NCBI GenBank assembly: GCA_963653535.1
Contig: CAVJWU010000006.1
Coordinates: 1 to 47,693 of the forward strand
Direction: 5' to 3'
Length of the DNA: 47,693 nucleotides
Source: UBA3210 sp963653535
Lineage (GTDB): Bacteria; Bacillota_I; Bacilli_A; RFN20; CAG-449
Position 1 is the stretch's first letter. Each line of letters opens with the position of its first letter. Shown here one piece after another: positions 8,932-17,022 of the stretch. The notes beneath the pieces were generated by a model. The model was not told where the DNA came from and searched no databases. It was given only the letters and a program-made list of their open reading frames with translations. Both the position numbers and the translations under genes were made by a program.

Positions 8932-9471
8932 CTATTTATGGAATGGCATACCTAATAATTCTAATAATGTGTATGCTTCTTTATCTGTATTAGCTGTTGT
9001 AACAATAACAATATCCATACCTCTGATCTTGCCGATTTTATCGAAATCAATTTCAGGGAAGATTAATTGTTCTTTAATACCTAATGTGTAGTTACCTCTA
9101 CCATCGAATGCATTTTTAGATACACCACGGAAGTCTCTAACTCTAGGAAGAGAAATAGAAACGAGTTTATCTAAGAATTCATACATTCTGTCGCCTCTTA
9201 AAGTTACTTTACAACCAATTGCTTGGCCTTCTCTTAACTTGAATGAAGCAATAGATTTTTTAGCTTTAGTAATTACTGGTTTTTGACCAGAGATGATTGT
9301 TAAATCTCTTACTGCGTCATCTAATAATTTGGAGTTGCTAGTTGCATCACCAACACCTAAATTGATAACAATTTTAGATACTGCTGGTACTTGCATAACT
9401 GAATCATAATGATATGTATCCATTAATTTAGCAACGACTTCTGACTTATATTTATCTTTTAAACGTGCCAT
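8932..9471 (-). CDS. rplE: 50S ribosomal protein L5
   Basis: 5S rRNA-binding protein that contacts P-site tRNA. SKIVINLGVGDA near residue 31, the GQKPVITKAKKSIASFKLREG block and DFRGVSKNAFDGRGNYTLGI are characteristic. It has 179 residues and sits between rplX and rpsZ. Confidence 0.97.
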   Translation of the reverse strand: MARLKDKYKSEVVAKLMDTYHYDSVMQVPAVSKIVINLGVGDATSNSKLLDDAVRDLTIISGQKPVITKAKKSIASFKLREGQAIGCKVTLRGDRMYEFLDKLVSISLPRVRDFRGVSKNAFDGRGNYTLGIKEQLIFPEIDFDKIGKIRGMDIVIVTTANTDKEAYTLLELLGMPFHK

Positions 9472-9484
9472 TTTCAGTTACCTC

Positions 9485-9790
9485 CTATAATGCTTTGCCG
9501 GTTTTCTTGTTAACACGGACTTTTTTACCATCAACTACTTTGTAGCCAACTTTAACAATTGCTTTTGCTTTTTCGTCATATAATGCAACGTTAGATGCAT
9601 CGACTGGAGCATACATTTCGATGATTTGACCTTCTGGATTAGATTGTGAAGGTTTTTGATGTTTTTTAACAGTGTGGACACCGTCAACAACAACTCTATT
9701 TACTTTTGGGAAAACTTTTTGAATTGTTCCGACTTTGCCTTTGTCTGCGCCTGCAATAATCTTTACTTTATCGCCTTTTTTTAACTTCAT
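9485..9790 (-). CDS. rplX: 50S ribosomal protein L24
   Basis: Assembly-initiating large-subunit protein. The KOW motif KKGDKVKIIAGADKGKVGTI occupies the N-terminus and is followed by KVNRVVVDGVHTVKKHQKPS. It has 101 residues. It lies between rplN and rplE. Confidence 0.97.
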   Translation of the reverse strand: MKLKKGDKVKIIAGADKGKVGTIQKVFPKVNRVVVDGVHTVKKHQKPSQSNPEGQIIEMYAPVDASNVALYDEKAKAIVKVGYKVVDGKKVRVNKKTGKAL

Positions 9791-9804
9791 ACTAGCGCTT
9801 CCTC

Positions 9805-10179
9805 CTATAAGACTTCTGGTGCTAAGGAAATAATTTTCATAAATCCTTCACCCTTATCACGTAATTCACGAGCTACTGGTCCGAAAACACGTGTGCCACG
9901 AGGTGTACCGTCATCATTAATTAAGACAACAGCGTTATCATCGAAGCTAACATTTGAACCATCTGGTCTTCTAACATTTTTTGCAGTTCTTACGATGACA
10001 CCTTTAACGACATCACCTTTTTTGATCTTACCATTTGGGATTGCATCTTTAACTGCGCAAAGAACGATATCACCAACTGATGAAGATTTTCTTTTAGAAC
10101 CACCGTATAAACGGAAGACACGTACTGATCTTGCACCTGAGTTATCAGCGACAACTAAGTTTGTTTCTGTTTGAATCAT
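9805..10179 (-). CDS. rplN: 50S ribosomal protein L14
   Basis: Subunit-interface protein. It begins MIQTETNLVVADNSGAR and ends with RGTRVFGPVARELRDKGFM-like sequence (here RELRDKGEGFMKIISLAPEVL). At 124 residues it is two longer than most L14 proteins because of a small insertion near the C-terminal helix. It lies between rpsQ and rplX. Confidence 0.97.
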   Translation of the reverse strand: MIQTETNLVVADNSGARSVRVFRLYGGSKRKSSSVGDIVLCAVKDAIPNGKIKKGDVVKGVIVRTAKNVRRPDGSNVSFDDNAVVLINDDGTPRGTRVFGPVARELRDKGEGFMKIISLAPEVL

Positions 10180-10197
10180 ACTCTATCCTCCTTTATA

Positions 10198-10464
10198 CTA
10201 CTTTACATCTTCTGCGTGAGAAACAACTTTGACTAATCTAAAGTGTTTTGTAGCAGATAATTTTCTTGTTTCCATGATTTGAACTGTATCGCCTAATTTG
10301 CATACATTTTCTTCATCATGAGCATAATATTTTTTACGGTATTTAACTCTCTTACCATATTTAGCATCTTTTTTATGAGTTTCAACTAAAACGGTAATTG
10401 TTTTATCACATTTATTAGCGACTACAACGCCTTGAATAACTCTACGAGTATTTCTTTCTTCCAT
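10198..10464 (-). CDS. rpsQ: 30S ribosomal protein S17
   Basis: Primary 16S rRNA-binding protein. It has 88 residues and an OB-fold; GVVVANKCDKTITVLVE and the internal GDTVQIMETRKLSATKHFRL are the family blocks. It lies 15 bases after rpmC and before rplN. Confidence 0.97.
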   Translation of the reverse strand: MEERNTRRVIQGVVVANKCDKTITVLVETHKKDAKYGKRVKYRKKYYAHDEENVCKLGDTVQIMETRKLSATKHFRLVKVVSHAEDVK

Positions 10465-10479
10465 GCTTTAGTCCTCCTC

Positions 10480-10677
10480 TTATTCAATGCCAAGTTCGCG
10501 TTCTTTTAATACTGTATAAATACGAGCAATAGTTTTACGAACTTCTGTGATTTTTTTGCCATTTTCTAATTGGCCAGTTGCGTGTTGGAAACGTAATTGT
10601 AATAATTCTTGTTTTAATTCATAGACTTTTGAATTTAATTCATCATTAGTCATTTCTTTAATTTCTGAAATTTTCAT
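10480..10677 (-). CDS. rpmC: 50S ribosomal protein L29
   Basis: Tunnel-exit protein of 65 residues forming a helical hairpin. LKQELLQLRFQHATGQLEN is the family signature. It starts three bases after the rplP stop, suggesting translational coupling. Confidence 0.96.
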   Translation of the reverse strand: MKISEIKEMTNDELNSKVYELKQELLQLRFQHATGQLENGKKITEVRKTIARIYTVLKERELGIE

Positions 10678-10680
10678 AAA

Positions 10681-11097
10681 TTATTTTGTTTCTCCTTTCG
10701 CAACGACTTTTGTTTTAAGTGGTAATTTATAGCTAGCTAAACGTAATGCTTCTCTAGCTGTTGCTTCGTCGATTCCACCGATTTCGAACATAACTCTACC
10801 TGTTTTAACAACTGCAACCCATTGATCTAATGAACCTTTACCAGAACCCATACGAACTTCTGCTGGTTTCTTAGTTTTTGCAAGTTGTGGGAAGATTCTG
10901 ATCCAAATTTGACCAGATCTCTTTGTGTATCTAGCTAAAACGATACGAGCTGCTTCAATTTGACGAGCTGTAATCCAGTTTCCGGAGACAGCTTGAAGTC
11001 CGAATTCACCAAATGATACTTCGTTACCTGCTTTAGATAAACCTTCGTATTTGATTGAATGTGGTCTTCTATATTTAACTCTTTTTGGTTGTAACAT
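10681..11097 (-). CDS. rplP: 50S ribosomal protein L16
   Basis: Contacts A-site tRNA near the peptidyl transferase centre. It has 138 residues; MLQPKRVKYRRPH at the start and RSGQIWIRIFPQLAKTKKPA with RMGSGKGSLDQWVAVVKTGR in the middle are diagnostic. It lies between rpsC and rpmC. Confidence 0.97.
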   Translation of the reverse strand: MLQPKRVKYRRPHSIKYEGLSKAGNEVSFGEFGLQAVSGNWITARQIEAARIVLARYTKRSGQIWIRIFPQLAKTKKPAEVRMGSGKGSLDQWVAVVKTGRVMFEIGGIDEATAREALRLASYKLPLKTKVVAKGETK

Positions 11098-11103
11098 AGT
11101 TAA

Positions 11104-11778
11104 CTATTCTCCTTTCTTTGCAACTGGTTTTTCAGCCTTTTGGAAATTTTTGCTTAAACCACGGCAGATCCAGACTTTGCAGCCTAATTTACCATATGTA
11201 GTTGAAGCTTCTGCTAAAGCGTAGTCAACGTCCATTCTTAATGTATGAAGTGAAACTACACCTTCTTTATATCCTTCAGCACGAGCGATATCTGCACCTG
11301 CTAAACGACCAGAGATAGAAGTCTTAACACCTAATGCGCCAGCCTTCATAACTCTTTGAATTGCTTTCTTTTGAACATTTCTGAAAGATGCTCTTGCTTC
11401 AAGTTGAGCAGCCATGTCTTGAGCGACAATGTTTGCATCTAAACTTGGGTTTTTGATTTCAACTACTGATAATTTAACATTACCTGTTGAAACCATTTTT
11501 GATACTTTTGCTTGTAATGCTTTAACATTTGCACCATCTTGTCCAAGTACAACACCTGGGCGAGCTGTAAAGATAGAAACGACTGTATCGTGGTCTTTCT
11601 TTCTTTCAATTTCAATATGTGAAACTAATGCATCTTTTAAAGATTTTGAAAGATAAGTTCTGATTTTGTAGTCTTCGTTTAAGAAATCTGCGAAATCTTT
11701 TTTATTTGCGAACCATCTAGAATTCCAATCACGGCTGATGCCGATTCTCATTCCAACTGGATTAACTTTTTGACCCAT
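11104..11778 (-). CDS. rpsC: 30S ribosomal protein S3
   Basis: mRNA-entry protein of the 30S head. It starts GQKVNPVGMRIGISRDWNSRW, has a KH domain at about residues 40-110 with the loop RPGVVLGQDGANVK (a GXXG variant), and a C-terminal S3 domain (ISGRLAGADIARAE). It has 224 residues. It sits between rplV and rplP. Confidence 0.97.
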   Translation of the reverse strand: MGQKVNPVGMRIGISRDWNSRWFANKKDFADFLNEDYKIRTYLSKSLKDALVSHIEIERKKDHDTVVSIFTARPGVVLGQDGANVKALQAKVSKMVSTGNVKLSVVEIKNPSLDANIVAQDMAAQLEARASFRNVQKKAIQRVMKAGALGVKTSISGRLAGADIARAEGYKEGVVSLHTLRMDVDYALAEASTTYGKLGCKVWICRGLSKNFQKAEKPVAKKGE

Positions 11779-11791
11779 TTAGTTCTTCCTC

Positions 11792-12124
11792 CTATCTTTC
11801 TGCAACCACTACAGTGATGTGGCTTGTTCTCTTGACGTATGTATCTGCAGAACCTTTAGCTCTTGGCATATATCTCTTTAGTCTTGGACCTTCATTTGCA
11901 TAAATTGTCTTAACATAGAGTTTAGATTCATCCATCTTGTTATTGTTAACAGCATTTGCTGCTGCTGATGCGATTAATTTTGCGACAACTGGTGAACTTG
12001 ATTTGTTTAAGTTAGCTAAGATGCCTAATGCATCTGCAACTGATTTTCCTCTAACTAAATCAATTACTAATTGTACTTTTCTAGGAGTGATACGGACTCC
12101 AGTTACTTTTGCTGTTGCTTCCAT
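11792..12124 (-). CDS. rplV: 50S ribosomal protein L22
   Basis: Lines the exit tunnel through its beta-hairpin loop. RITPRKVQLVIDLVRGKSV at the N-terminus and GPRLKRYMPRAKGSADTYVK near the C-terminus identify it; it has 110 residues. It follows rpsS by 10 bases. Confidence 0.97.
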   Translation of the reverse strand: MEATAKVTGVRITPRKVQLVIDLVRGKSVADALGILANLNKSSSPVVAKLIASAAANAVNNNKMDESKLYVKTIYANEGPRLKRYMPRAKGSADTYVKRTSHITVVVAER

Positions 12125-12134
12125 GTCTTACCTC

Positions 12135-12419
12135 CTACTTAGCTGCTCTATCTTCAGCATTGTTACCGCTATGACCTTTGAATGTTCTAGTTGGAGCGAA
12201 TTCACCTAATTTGTGTCCAACCATATCTTCTGTAACATAGACAGTGATAAATTCATGACCATTATATACTGCGAAAGAATGTTCAATGAATGCTGGGAAA
12301 ATTGTTGATCTTCTTGACCATGTTTTAATTAATTCTTTTTTGTGAGCCGCATTTAATGCTTCGACTTTCTTCATTAAGTGTTCGTCGCAGAATGGACCCT
12401 TCTTTAAACTACGTGCCAT
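12135..12419 (-). CDS. rpsS: 30S ribosomal protein S19
   Basis: 30S head protein near S13. It has 94 residues beginning MARSLKKGPFCDEHLMKKV, with the block GHKLGEFAPTRTFKGHSG. It lies between rplB and rplV as in all S10 operons. Confidence 0.97.
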   Translation of the reverse strand: MARSLKKGPFCDEHLMKKVEALNAAHKKELIKTWSRRSTIFPAFIEHSFAVYNGHEFITVYVTEDMVGHKLGEFAPTRTFKGHSGNNAEDRAAK

Positions 12420-12437
12420 AATTCATTTACTCCTTTC

Positions 12438-13280
12438 CTATAATGCTTTACCGCCATTAGCTCTTCTTACAATTAATTTGCTTGAAGCTTTTTTGGACTT
12501 TCTTGTCTTAACGCCCATTGCACGTTTACCCCAAGGTGTTCTTGGTGCATCACGACCGACTGGACATTTACCTTCACCACCACCGTGTGGGTGATCGTTA
12601 GGGTTCATAACAGAACCTCTGACTGTTGGTCTTACGCCATACCATCTATTTTTACCAGCTTTACCAAAGTTGATTAAGTTCCAATCTTCGTTACCGACTA
12701 CACCGACTGTAGCGCGGCAAGCAGATAATACTTTTCTAACTTCGCCTGAAGCTAAACGTAATGTTGTATATTTACCTTCATTACCTAAAACTTGAGCAGA
12801 TGTACCAGCAGCTCTACACATTTGGCCACCTTTTAATGGTTGAAGTTCAACGTTGTGTACGAATGTACCTTCTGGGATATTTGCAAGAGGCATTGCATTA
12901 CCTACTTTAATATCACATGCTTCGCCAGATTCAATTTTGTCTCCGACTTTTAAGCCTTGAGGTGCTAAGATATATCTCTTTTCACCATCAGCATAATTGA
13001 TTAAGCAAATGTTTGCATTTCTATTTGGATCATATTCGACTGTTGCGACTGTTCCTACGATTCCATCTTTATTTCTCTTGAAATCAATAACACGGTATTT
13101 TCTTTTGTTACCACCGCCGATGTGACGGCATGTGATAGCACCAGTGTTATTACGTCCACCAGTTTTCTTAATAGAAACTAATAAACTTTTTTCAGGAGTA
13201 GCTGTTGTAATTTCGCTAAATGTTGATTGAGTCATAGCACGACGGCTTGGAGTCGTTGGTTTATAACTTTTTATTGGCAT
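12438..13280 (-). CDS. rplB: 50S ribosomal protein L2
   Basis: Peptidyl-transferase-centre protein. The invariant C-terminal motif MNPNDHPHGGGEGKCPVG is present, with its conserved histidine, along with RRYRVIDF-like KRKYRVIDFKRNKDG near residue 60. It has 280 residues. It lies between rplW and rpsS. Confidence 0.98.
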   Translation of the reverse strand: MPIKSYKPTTPSRRAMTQSTFSEITTATPEKSLLVSIKKTGGRNNTGAITCRHIGGGNKRKYRVIDFKRNKDGIVGTVATVEYDPNRNANICLINYADGEKRYILAPQGLKVGDKIESGEACDIKVGNAMPLANIPEGTFVHNVELQPLKGGQMCRAAGTSAQVLGNEGKYTTLRLASGEVRKVLSACRATVGVVGNEDWNLINFGKAGKNRWYGVRPTVRGSVMNPNDHPHGGGEGKCPVGRDAPRTPWGKRAMGVKTRKSKKASSKLIVRRANGGKAL

Positions 13281-13313
13281 ACTATTTATTTTCTCCTATA
13301 TTCGGCCTTGGCC

Positions 13314-13649
13314 TTATTCATTAACTACATTAATTTGGTCAGCAGCGTTAACTGTAACAACTGCTTTTTTGTAACCGCCGACTTTTCCTTCGTAACGGCC
13401 TACTCTCTTTGCCTTAGGGAGTACATTGATAATCTTTACATCATCAACTTTAACGTTGAAGATTTCTTGAACTGCAATTTTAACTTGAGCTTTGTTAGCA
13501 TTTTTAGCAACTTTTAATGTGATTTTGTTTTCTTCTTGTTGTTGCTTCATTGTTTTTTCAGTAACAATTGGAGCTAAGATAATATCAAAGCTATTGATTT
13601 GTGGAGCTGCGAATTTTCTTTCAGCAACTGCTTCTGTTTTCTTTGCCAT
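13314..13649 (-). CDS. rplW: 50S ribosomal protein L23
   Basis: Exit-tunnel docking site for trigger factor and SRP. The family block DIILAPIVTEKTMKQQQE is at about residue 24 and the rest follows the L23 fold. It has 111 residues with a short N-terminal extension. Its ATG overlaps the rplD stop codon by one base (TAATG), a sign of translational coupling. Confidence 0.96.
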   Translation of the reverse strand: MAKKTEAVAERKFAAPQINSFDIILAPIVTEKTMKQQQEENKITLKVAKNANKAQVKIAVQEIFNVKVDDVKIINVLPKAKRVGRYEGKVGGYKKAVVTVNAADQINVVNE

Positions 13650-14287
13650 TATTTAAGTCCTCCTTCTACTGATTCGATTGCATCTTTTGTGAAGATAACG
13701 CTATTTGTATTTAAGATGTCATAAACACTTAAATTGTTAGCTTTTACGATGATTACACCTGGGATATTTCTTACAGATGCAACTAAGTTATCATTTTCAT
13801 CATTGATGACGATTAATGATTTTGCTTTTGCATTAACATTTGCTAATACTTTTGCACCTTCTTTTGTAGATGGTACTTCGAATTTGAATGAATCAACAAC
13901 GATGATGTCATTTGAATTAGCTTTGACTGATAATGCTGATTTTAACGCTAAAGCGTGTTCCTTTTTGTTTTGAGCAAGTTTGAAGTTTTGATTACCTCTT
14001 GGGCCAAATACAACTCCACCTTTTCTCCAAATTGGTGAACGTGAAGAACCAGCTCTTGCTCTACCTGTACCTTTTTGTCTCCATGGTTTTTTACCACCAC
14101 CAGAAACTTCTGAACGGTTTAATGTTTTAGCAGTAGCTTGTCTCATATTTGCTTGATAAACTTGTACTGCATTGAACATAGCTTGGTTATTAGCGTCAAT
14201 TCCGAAGACGTCTACGCTGACTTTAACATTGCCTTTGTCTTCGCCTAATTGGTTAACAACTTTTAATGTAATGTTTTTTGTTGCCAT
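13649..14287 (-). CDS. rplD: 50S ribosomal protein L4
   Basis: Tunnel-constriction protein and, in Escherichia coli, the autoregulator of the S10 operon. KPWRQKGTGRARAGSSRSPIW at about residue 67 and GGVVFGPRGNQNFK are diagnostic; it has 212 residues. It overlaps rplW by one base. Whether it controls the folded leader upstream of rpsJ here is inference only. Confidence 0.97.
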   Translation of the reverse strand: MATKNITLKVVNQLGEDKGNVKVSVDVFGIDANNQAMFNAVQVYQANMRQATAKTLNRSEVSGGGKKPWRQKGTGRARAGSSRSPIWRKGGVVFGPRGNQNFKLAQNKKEHALALKSALSVKANSNDIIVVDSFKFEVPSTKEGAKVLANVNAKAKSLIVINDENDNLVASVRNIPGVIIVKANNLSVYDILNTNSVIFTKDAIESVEGGLK

Positions 14288-14289
14288 AC

Positions 14290-15003
14290 TTATTTATCCT
14301 CTCCGCTTTCGTTAACTACTTCAGCAACTGCTGGAGTGTAATTAACTAATGGCTTAACTACTGGTTTTGTTCTTTGAACTTTAACCGCTGTTTTGATTGT
14401 TACCATTGATTTCTTAGGTCCTGGGATTGCGCCTTTTACTAAGATTGCATTGTTAACTGTATCAACTGCAACGATTGTTAAATTTGAAATTGTTGCTTGT
14501 TTGTTACCTGCGTGTCCTGGCATTTTCTTACCTTTCATAACGCCACGGTTATAACGACCGTTTGTTGCGAAAGATCCTGAACCTCTGTGGTATCCTGAAC
14601 CATGACCTTTAGGACCGATTGTGAAGTGCCATCTCTTGATTGCACCGCTGAAGCCTTTACCTTTTGAAGTTCCAGTTACATCAACAACATCACCTGCTTG
14701 GAAAATGTCACATTTGATTTCTGAACCTACTGCATAAGACATCATTTCATCGCCTTTTAATTCAGCAATTTCATATTTTGGTGAAACACCTGCTTTTTTG
14801 AAAATTCCTAATTCTGCTTTGTTGCAGCGATTTTCTTTCTTATCTTCGTATCCGACTTGGATTGCATTGTAGTCGTCTGTTTCAGTTGTCTTAACTTGTA
14901 ATACAACGTTTGGTAATACTTCAACTACTGTGACAGGGTACATTGTGCCATCTTCAGCGAATACTTGAGTCATACCCATTTTTCTACCTAAAATTGATTT
15001 CAT
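14290..15003 (-). CDS. rplC: 50S ribosomal protein L3
   Basis: Early assembly protein near the peptidyl transferase centre. It begins MKSILGRKMGMTQVF, with KGKGFSGAIKRWHFTIGPKG and GRYNRGVMKGKKMPGHAGN in the middle. At 237 residues it is about 25 longer than many L3 proteins because of a C-terminal tail past residue 210. It lies between rpsJ and rplD. Confidence 0.97.
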   Translation of the reverse strand: MKSILGRKMGMTQVFAEDGTMYPVTVVEVLPNVVLQVKTTETDDYNAIQVGYEDKKENRCNKAELGIFKKAGVSPKYEIAELKGDEMMSYAVGSEIKCDIFQAGDVVDVTGTSKGKGFSGAIKRWHFTIGPKGHGSGYHRGSGSFATNGRYNRGVMKGKKMPGHAGNKQATISNLTIVAVDTVNNAILVKGAIPGPKKSMVTIKTAVKVQRTKPVVKPLVNYTPAVAEVVNESGEDK

Positions 15004-15023
15004 ATTGGTCTCCTGTCTCCTTC

Positions 15024-15332
15024 CTACTTAAGTTCGATGTCAACACCAGCTGGAAGATCCATGTGTGTTAATGCATCAATTGTTTGTTTTGTTGGATTAA
15101 CGATATCGATAATTCTTTTGTGAGTTCTAATTTCGAATTGTTCGCGAGCATCTTTGTATTTGTGAACTGCACGTAAGATTGTATAAACTTGTTTCTCTGT
15201 TGGTAGAGGAATAGGTCCTACAACTGTTGCTCCTGTGTCCTTCGCTGCTGTGATGATCTTGTTGACAGAAACGTCTAATACTTTGTGATCATAAGCTTGT
15301 AAGCGAATTCTGATTTTTTTGCTTTTTGCCAT
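15024..15332 (-). CDS. rpsJ: 30S ribosomal protein S10
   Basis: First gene of the S10-spc-alpha operon; also the NusE antitermination partner. It has 102 residues with RIRLQAYDHKVLD at the start and VGPIPLPTEKQVYTILRAVHK in the middle. It is preceded by AAGGAG seven bases before the ATG, a structured leader RNA and a consensus promoter. Confidence 0.98.
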   Translation of the reverse strand: MAKSKKIRIRLQAYDHKVLDVSVNKIITAAKDTGATVVGPIPLPTEKQVYTILRAVHKYKDAREQFEIRTHKRIIDIVNPTKQTIDALTHMDLPAGVDIELK

Positions 15333-15348
15333 TTTTAATCTCCTTCTT

Positions 15349-15456
15349 GTCTAGATCGTTGTTAGACTTCCGCTTCATGTGAGTTACCTGAATTTCGAAG
15401 TTTCGTTGCGGCTGACAACGGCTGTCGGCGTTCAGCAATCTCCCACTTCAACGCGG
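15349..15456 (-). ncRNA. Folded leader RNA of the S10 operon
   Basis: The transcript between the promoter and rpsJ can form a long interrupted stem. CCGC (15453-15456) pairs with GCGG (15370-15373), and UUGCUGAA (15431-15438) pairs with UUCAGGUAA (15384-15392). This encloses a GC-rich inner hairpin, CGUUG/CAACG (15404-15408 with 15416-15420). A second small hairpin, GUCUA/UAGAC, at 15349-15367 sits just before the ribosome binding site. The high GC contrasts with the flanks. I infer a ribosomal-protein autoregulatory leader; the ligand is unknown. Confidence 0.6.
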
Positions 15457-15482
15457 TTAATCTTTAAAAGACTAGCCCTTAA

Positions 15483-15511
15483 ATTCTACTCTAAGGATAT
15501 ATATATGTCAA
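15483..15511 (-). promoter_or_regulatory. Promoter of the S10-spc-alpha operon
   Basis: Minus-strand TTGACA (15506-15511), a 17-base spacer, and TAGAAT (15483-15488). Initiation would fall near 15476, giving a leader of about 145 bases. The flanking stretch up to 15650 is extremely AT-rich and holds no gene. Confidence 0.85.
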
Positions 15512-15651
15512 CAATTTTTTTTAAATATTTTATACGATTTATAAATAATTTATTTTTTCAATACATAATATATTATATATATTATATATATCGTTACTTT
15601 TTTATCATTTAATTGACAACATTTATAGGCGTTTCATTAATTAGTTAAAAG

Positions 15652-15700
15652 AAAAAATGACCTACAATGAGTGTGATTTTTACTCATTTTCAGTCATTTT
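15652..15700 (-). terminator. Terminator of the queuosine cluster
   Basis: Two-part hairpin: outer arms AAAATGAC / GTCATTTT and inner arms AATGAGT / ACTCATT, ending in a run of T on the minus strand. It starts two bases past the stop of the unknown gene at 15702. It separates that gene from the S10 promoter. Confidence 0.8.
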
Positions 15701-15701
15701 A

Positions 15702-16361
15702 TTAGTCTTTTATACCAAATAAGATATGTTCATATATCTCTTTTGTTGTCTCTAAACCAAGTTTTTTAATAAATAAATTAGTTGAAACTCCCCCACAAGT
15801 TAATAAATTATGAACATAATTCTCATTATTTTTATATTTTTCTTCTACATTTATTACGCTAGAAGATAAATATTCTCCAATTGCTAGATTAATAAATCGT
15901 ACAGTTTGTTCTTCTAAACGATTAAAATCTTCTTTGCTATGTGGATTTTTTCTAATACTTTCACTAAGTAAATATTTATCCATTTCACTTTCGTTAGGTT
16001 TATAATCATCGATATCTTTTATTGAATTTGAAGAAGTAATATAAGAAGAATAATCTTTCTTTTCTCCTACAAAGGTATCATACATTTCAAAAAAATAATA
16101 TTTTTTACCCATCATAACCATCGAATCATAAGAAAACAAAGGAATATCTTTTATAGAAGAAGTTAAAACAACTGTATTAATTTTAATTAAGCCAAAGATT
16201 CCTTTAGCTTCTAAAGTTGATAAAGTAGTAAATTCATCTAATTTGAATTTTCTAAAATGGGCTTTAATCAGTCCTACTTTATAAGTTGCTTTATCCTTTA
16301 AATCAATCTCTTCTAATTTAATCTTAGAAGAAAATAATTCTAATATCTTATTTATTTCCAT
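15702..16361 (-). CDS. Unknown protein at the end of the queuosine operon
   Basis: I do not recognise this 219-residue protein. It is soluble and charged, with no signal peptide or membrane segment and no obvious catalytic motif. A hydrophobic core near residues 52-66 (KGIFGLIKINTVVLTSS) and the tail LLTCGGVSTNLFIKKLGL are the most compact parts. Its ATG overlaps the queH end by 14 bases, so it is very likely translated with tgt-queA-queH and closed by the terminator at 15652-15700. That suggests, without proving, a role linked to queuosine or tRNA. Confidence 0.75.
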   Translation of the reverse strand: MEINKILELFSSKIKLEEIDLKDKATYKVGLIKAHFRKFKLDEFTTLSTLEAKGIFGLIKINTVVLTSSIKDIPLFSYDSMVMMGKKYYFFEMYDTFVGEKKDYSSYITSSNSIKDIDDYKPNESEMDKYLLSESIRKNPHSKEDFNRLEEQTVRFINLAIGEYLSSSVINVEEKYKNNENYVHNLLTCGGVSTNLFIKKLGLETTKEIYEHILFGIKD

Positions 16362-17022
16362 CTTGTTCTTGCTTTTCTTTTAATCTTTTTAAATATCGTG
16401 CATAAGAATAAATACATCCGCAGTACTGTTGTGCATATAAATCATATTCTTTACGTAATTCACTTGCACGTAGTTGGCCATTATTCTTTTTAAAGTCAGA
16501 ATAAAAATATTTCGTTTTAAAATTTTTAGATAATTCTTTTCCTATCTCATTCATCACTTGAGAATTCTTTTGTCTTGAGATAGTCATAACAGTCGCGAAA
16601 TAATCAAAATTATGTTCATTTGCATATCGATAAGCTTGTAACATTCTTTCTTTATAACATCTTTTGCAACGGTCTAATCCTTCATCTTGATCACCATATT
16701 CATCAAGAATCTTATTATAAGTTTTATTATCATAAGGAAATTCAACTAGTTCAATATCAAAATTATATTTCTCTTTTGATATCTTAATAACTTTCTTTAA
16801 TTCAACTAATCTTCTTTCATATTCTTCACTTGGATAGATATTTGAATTTGTAAAAACAATCGTTAATCTAGAAAAGTATTTACTAATAAATTCAATAGGA
16901 AACGAAGCACAAGGTCCGCAGCAAGCGTGAAGAGCGATACTAGGTTTAGTCTCACCAAAAGACTTAATCTCTTCAAGAGATACGTTATAGTAATTTATAT
17001 AATTAGTTTTATCGATTACCAT
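16348..17022 (-). CDS. queH: Epoxyqueuosine reductase QueH
   Basis: Reduces epoxyqueuosine to queuosine in tRNA, the last step of the pathway, in organisms lacking QueG. The family (DUF208) cysteines are present: LHACCGPC (C34, C35, C38), CKRC near 117-120 and YCGC near 192. These are expected to bind an iron-sulfur cluster and zinc. Context is decisive, since it directly follows queA and tgt. The start is uncertain: ATG 17022 overlaps queA by 14 bases; further upstream lie ATG 17037 and a TTG. I chose 17022 because QueH proteins usually begin shortly before an NYY-like segment. Confidence 0.9.
   Translation of the reverse strand: MVIDKTNYINYYNVSLEEIKSFGETKPSIALHACCGPCASFPIEFISKYFSRLTIVFTNSNIYPSEEYERRLVELKKVIKISKEKYNFDIELVEFPYDNKTYNKILDEYGDQDEGLDRCKRCYKERMLQAYRYANEHNFDYFATVMTISRQKNSQVMNEIGKELSKNFKTKYFYSDFKKNNGQLRASELRKEYDLYAQQYCGCIYSYARYLKRLKEKQEQDGNK

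Noticed and set aside
15379..15612. Plus-strand frame across the S10 leader and promoter
   Set aside because: It is antisense to a recognisable leader and promoter, AT-rich low-complexity, with no ribosome binding site.
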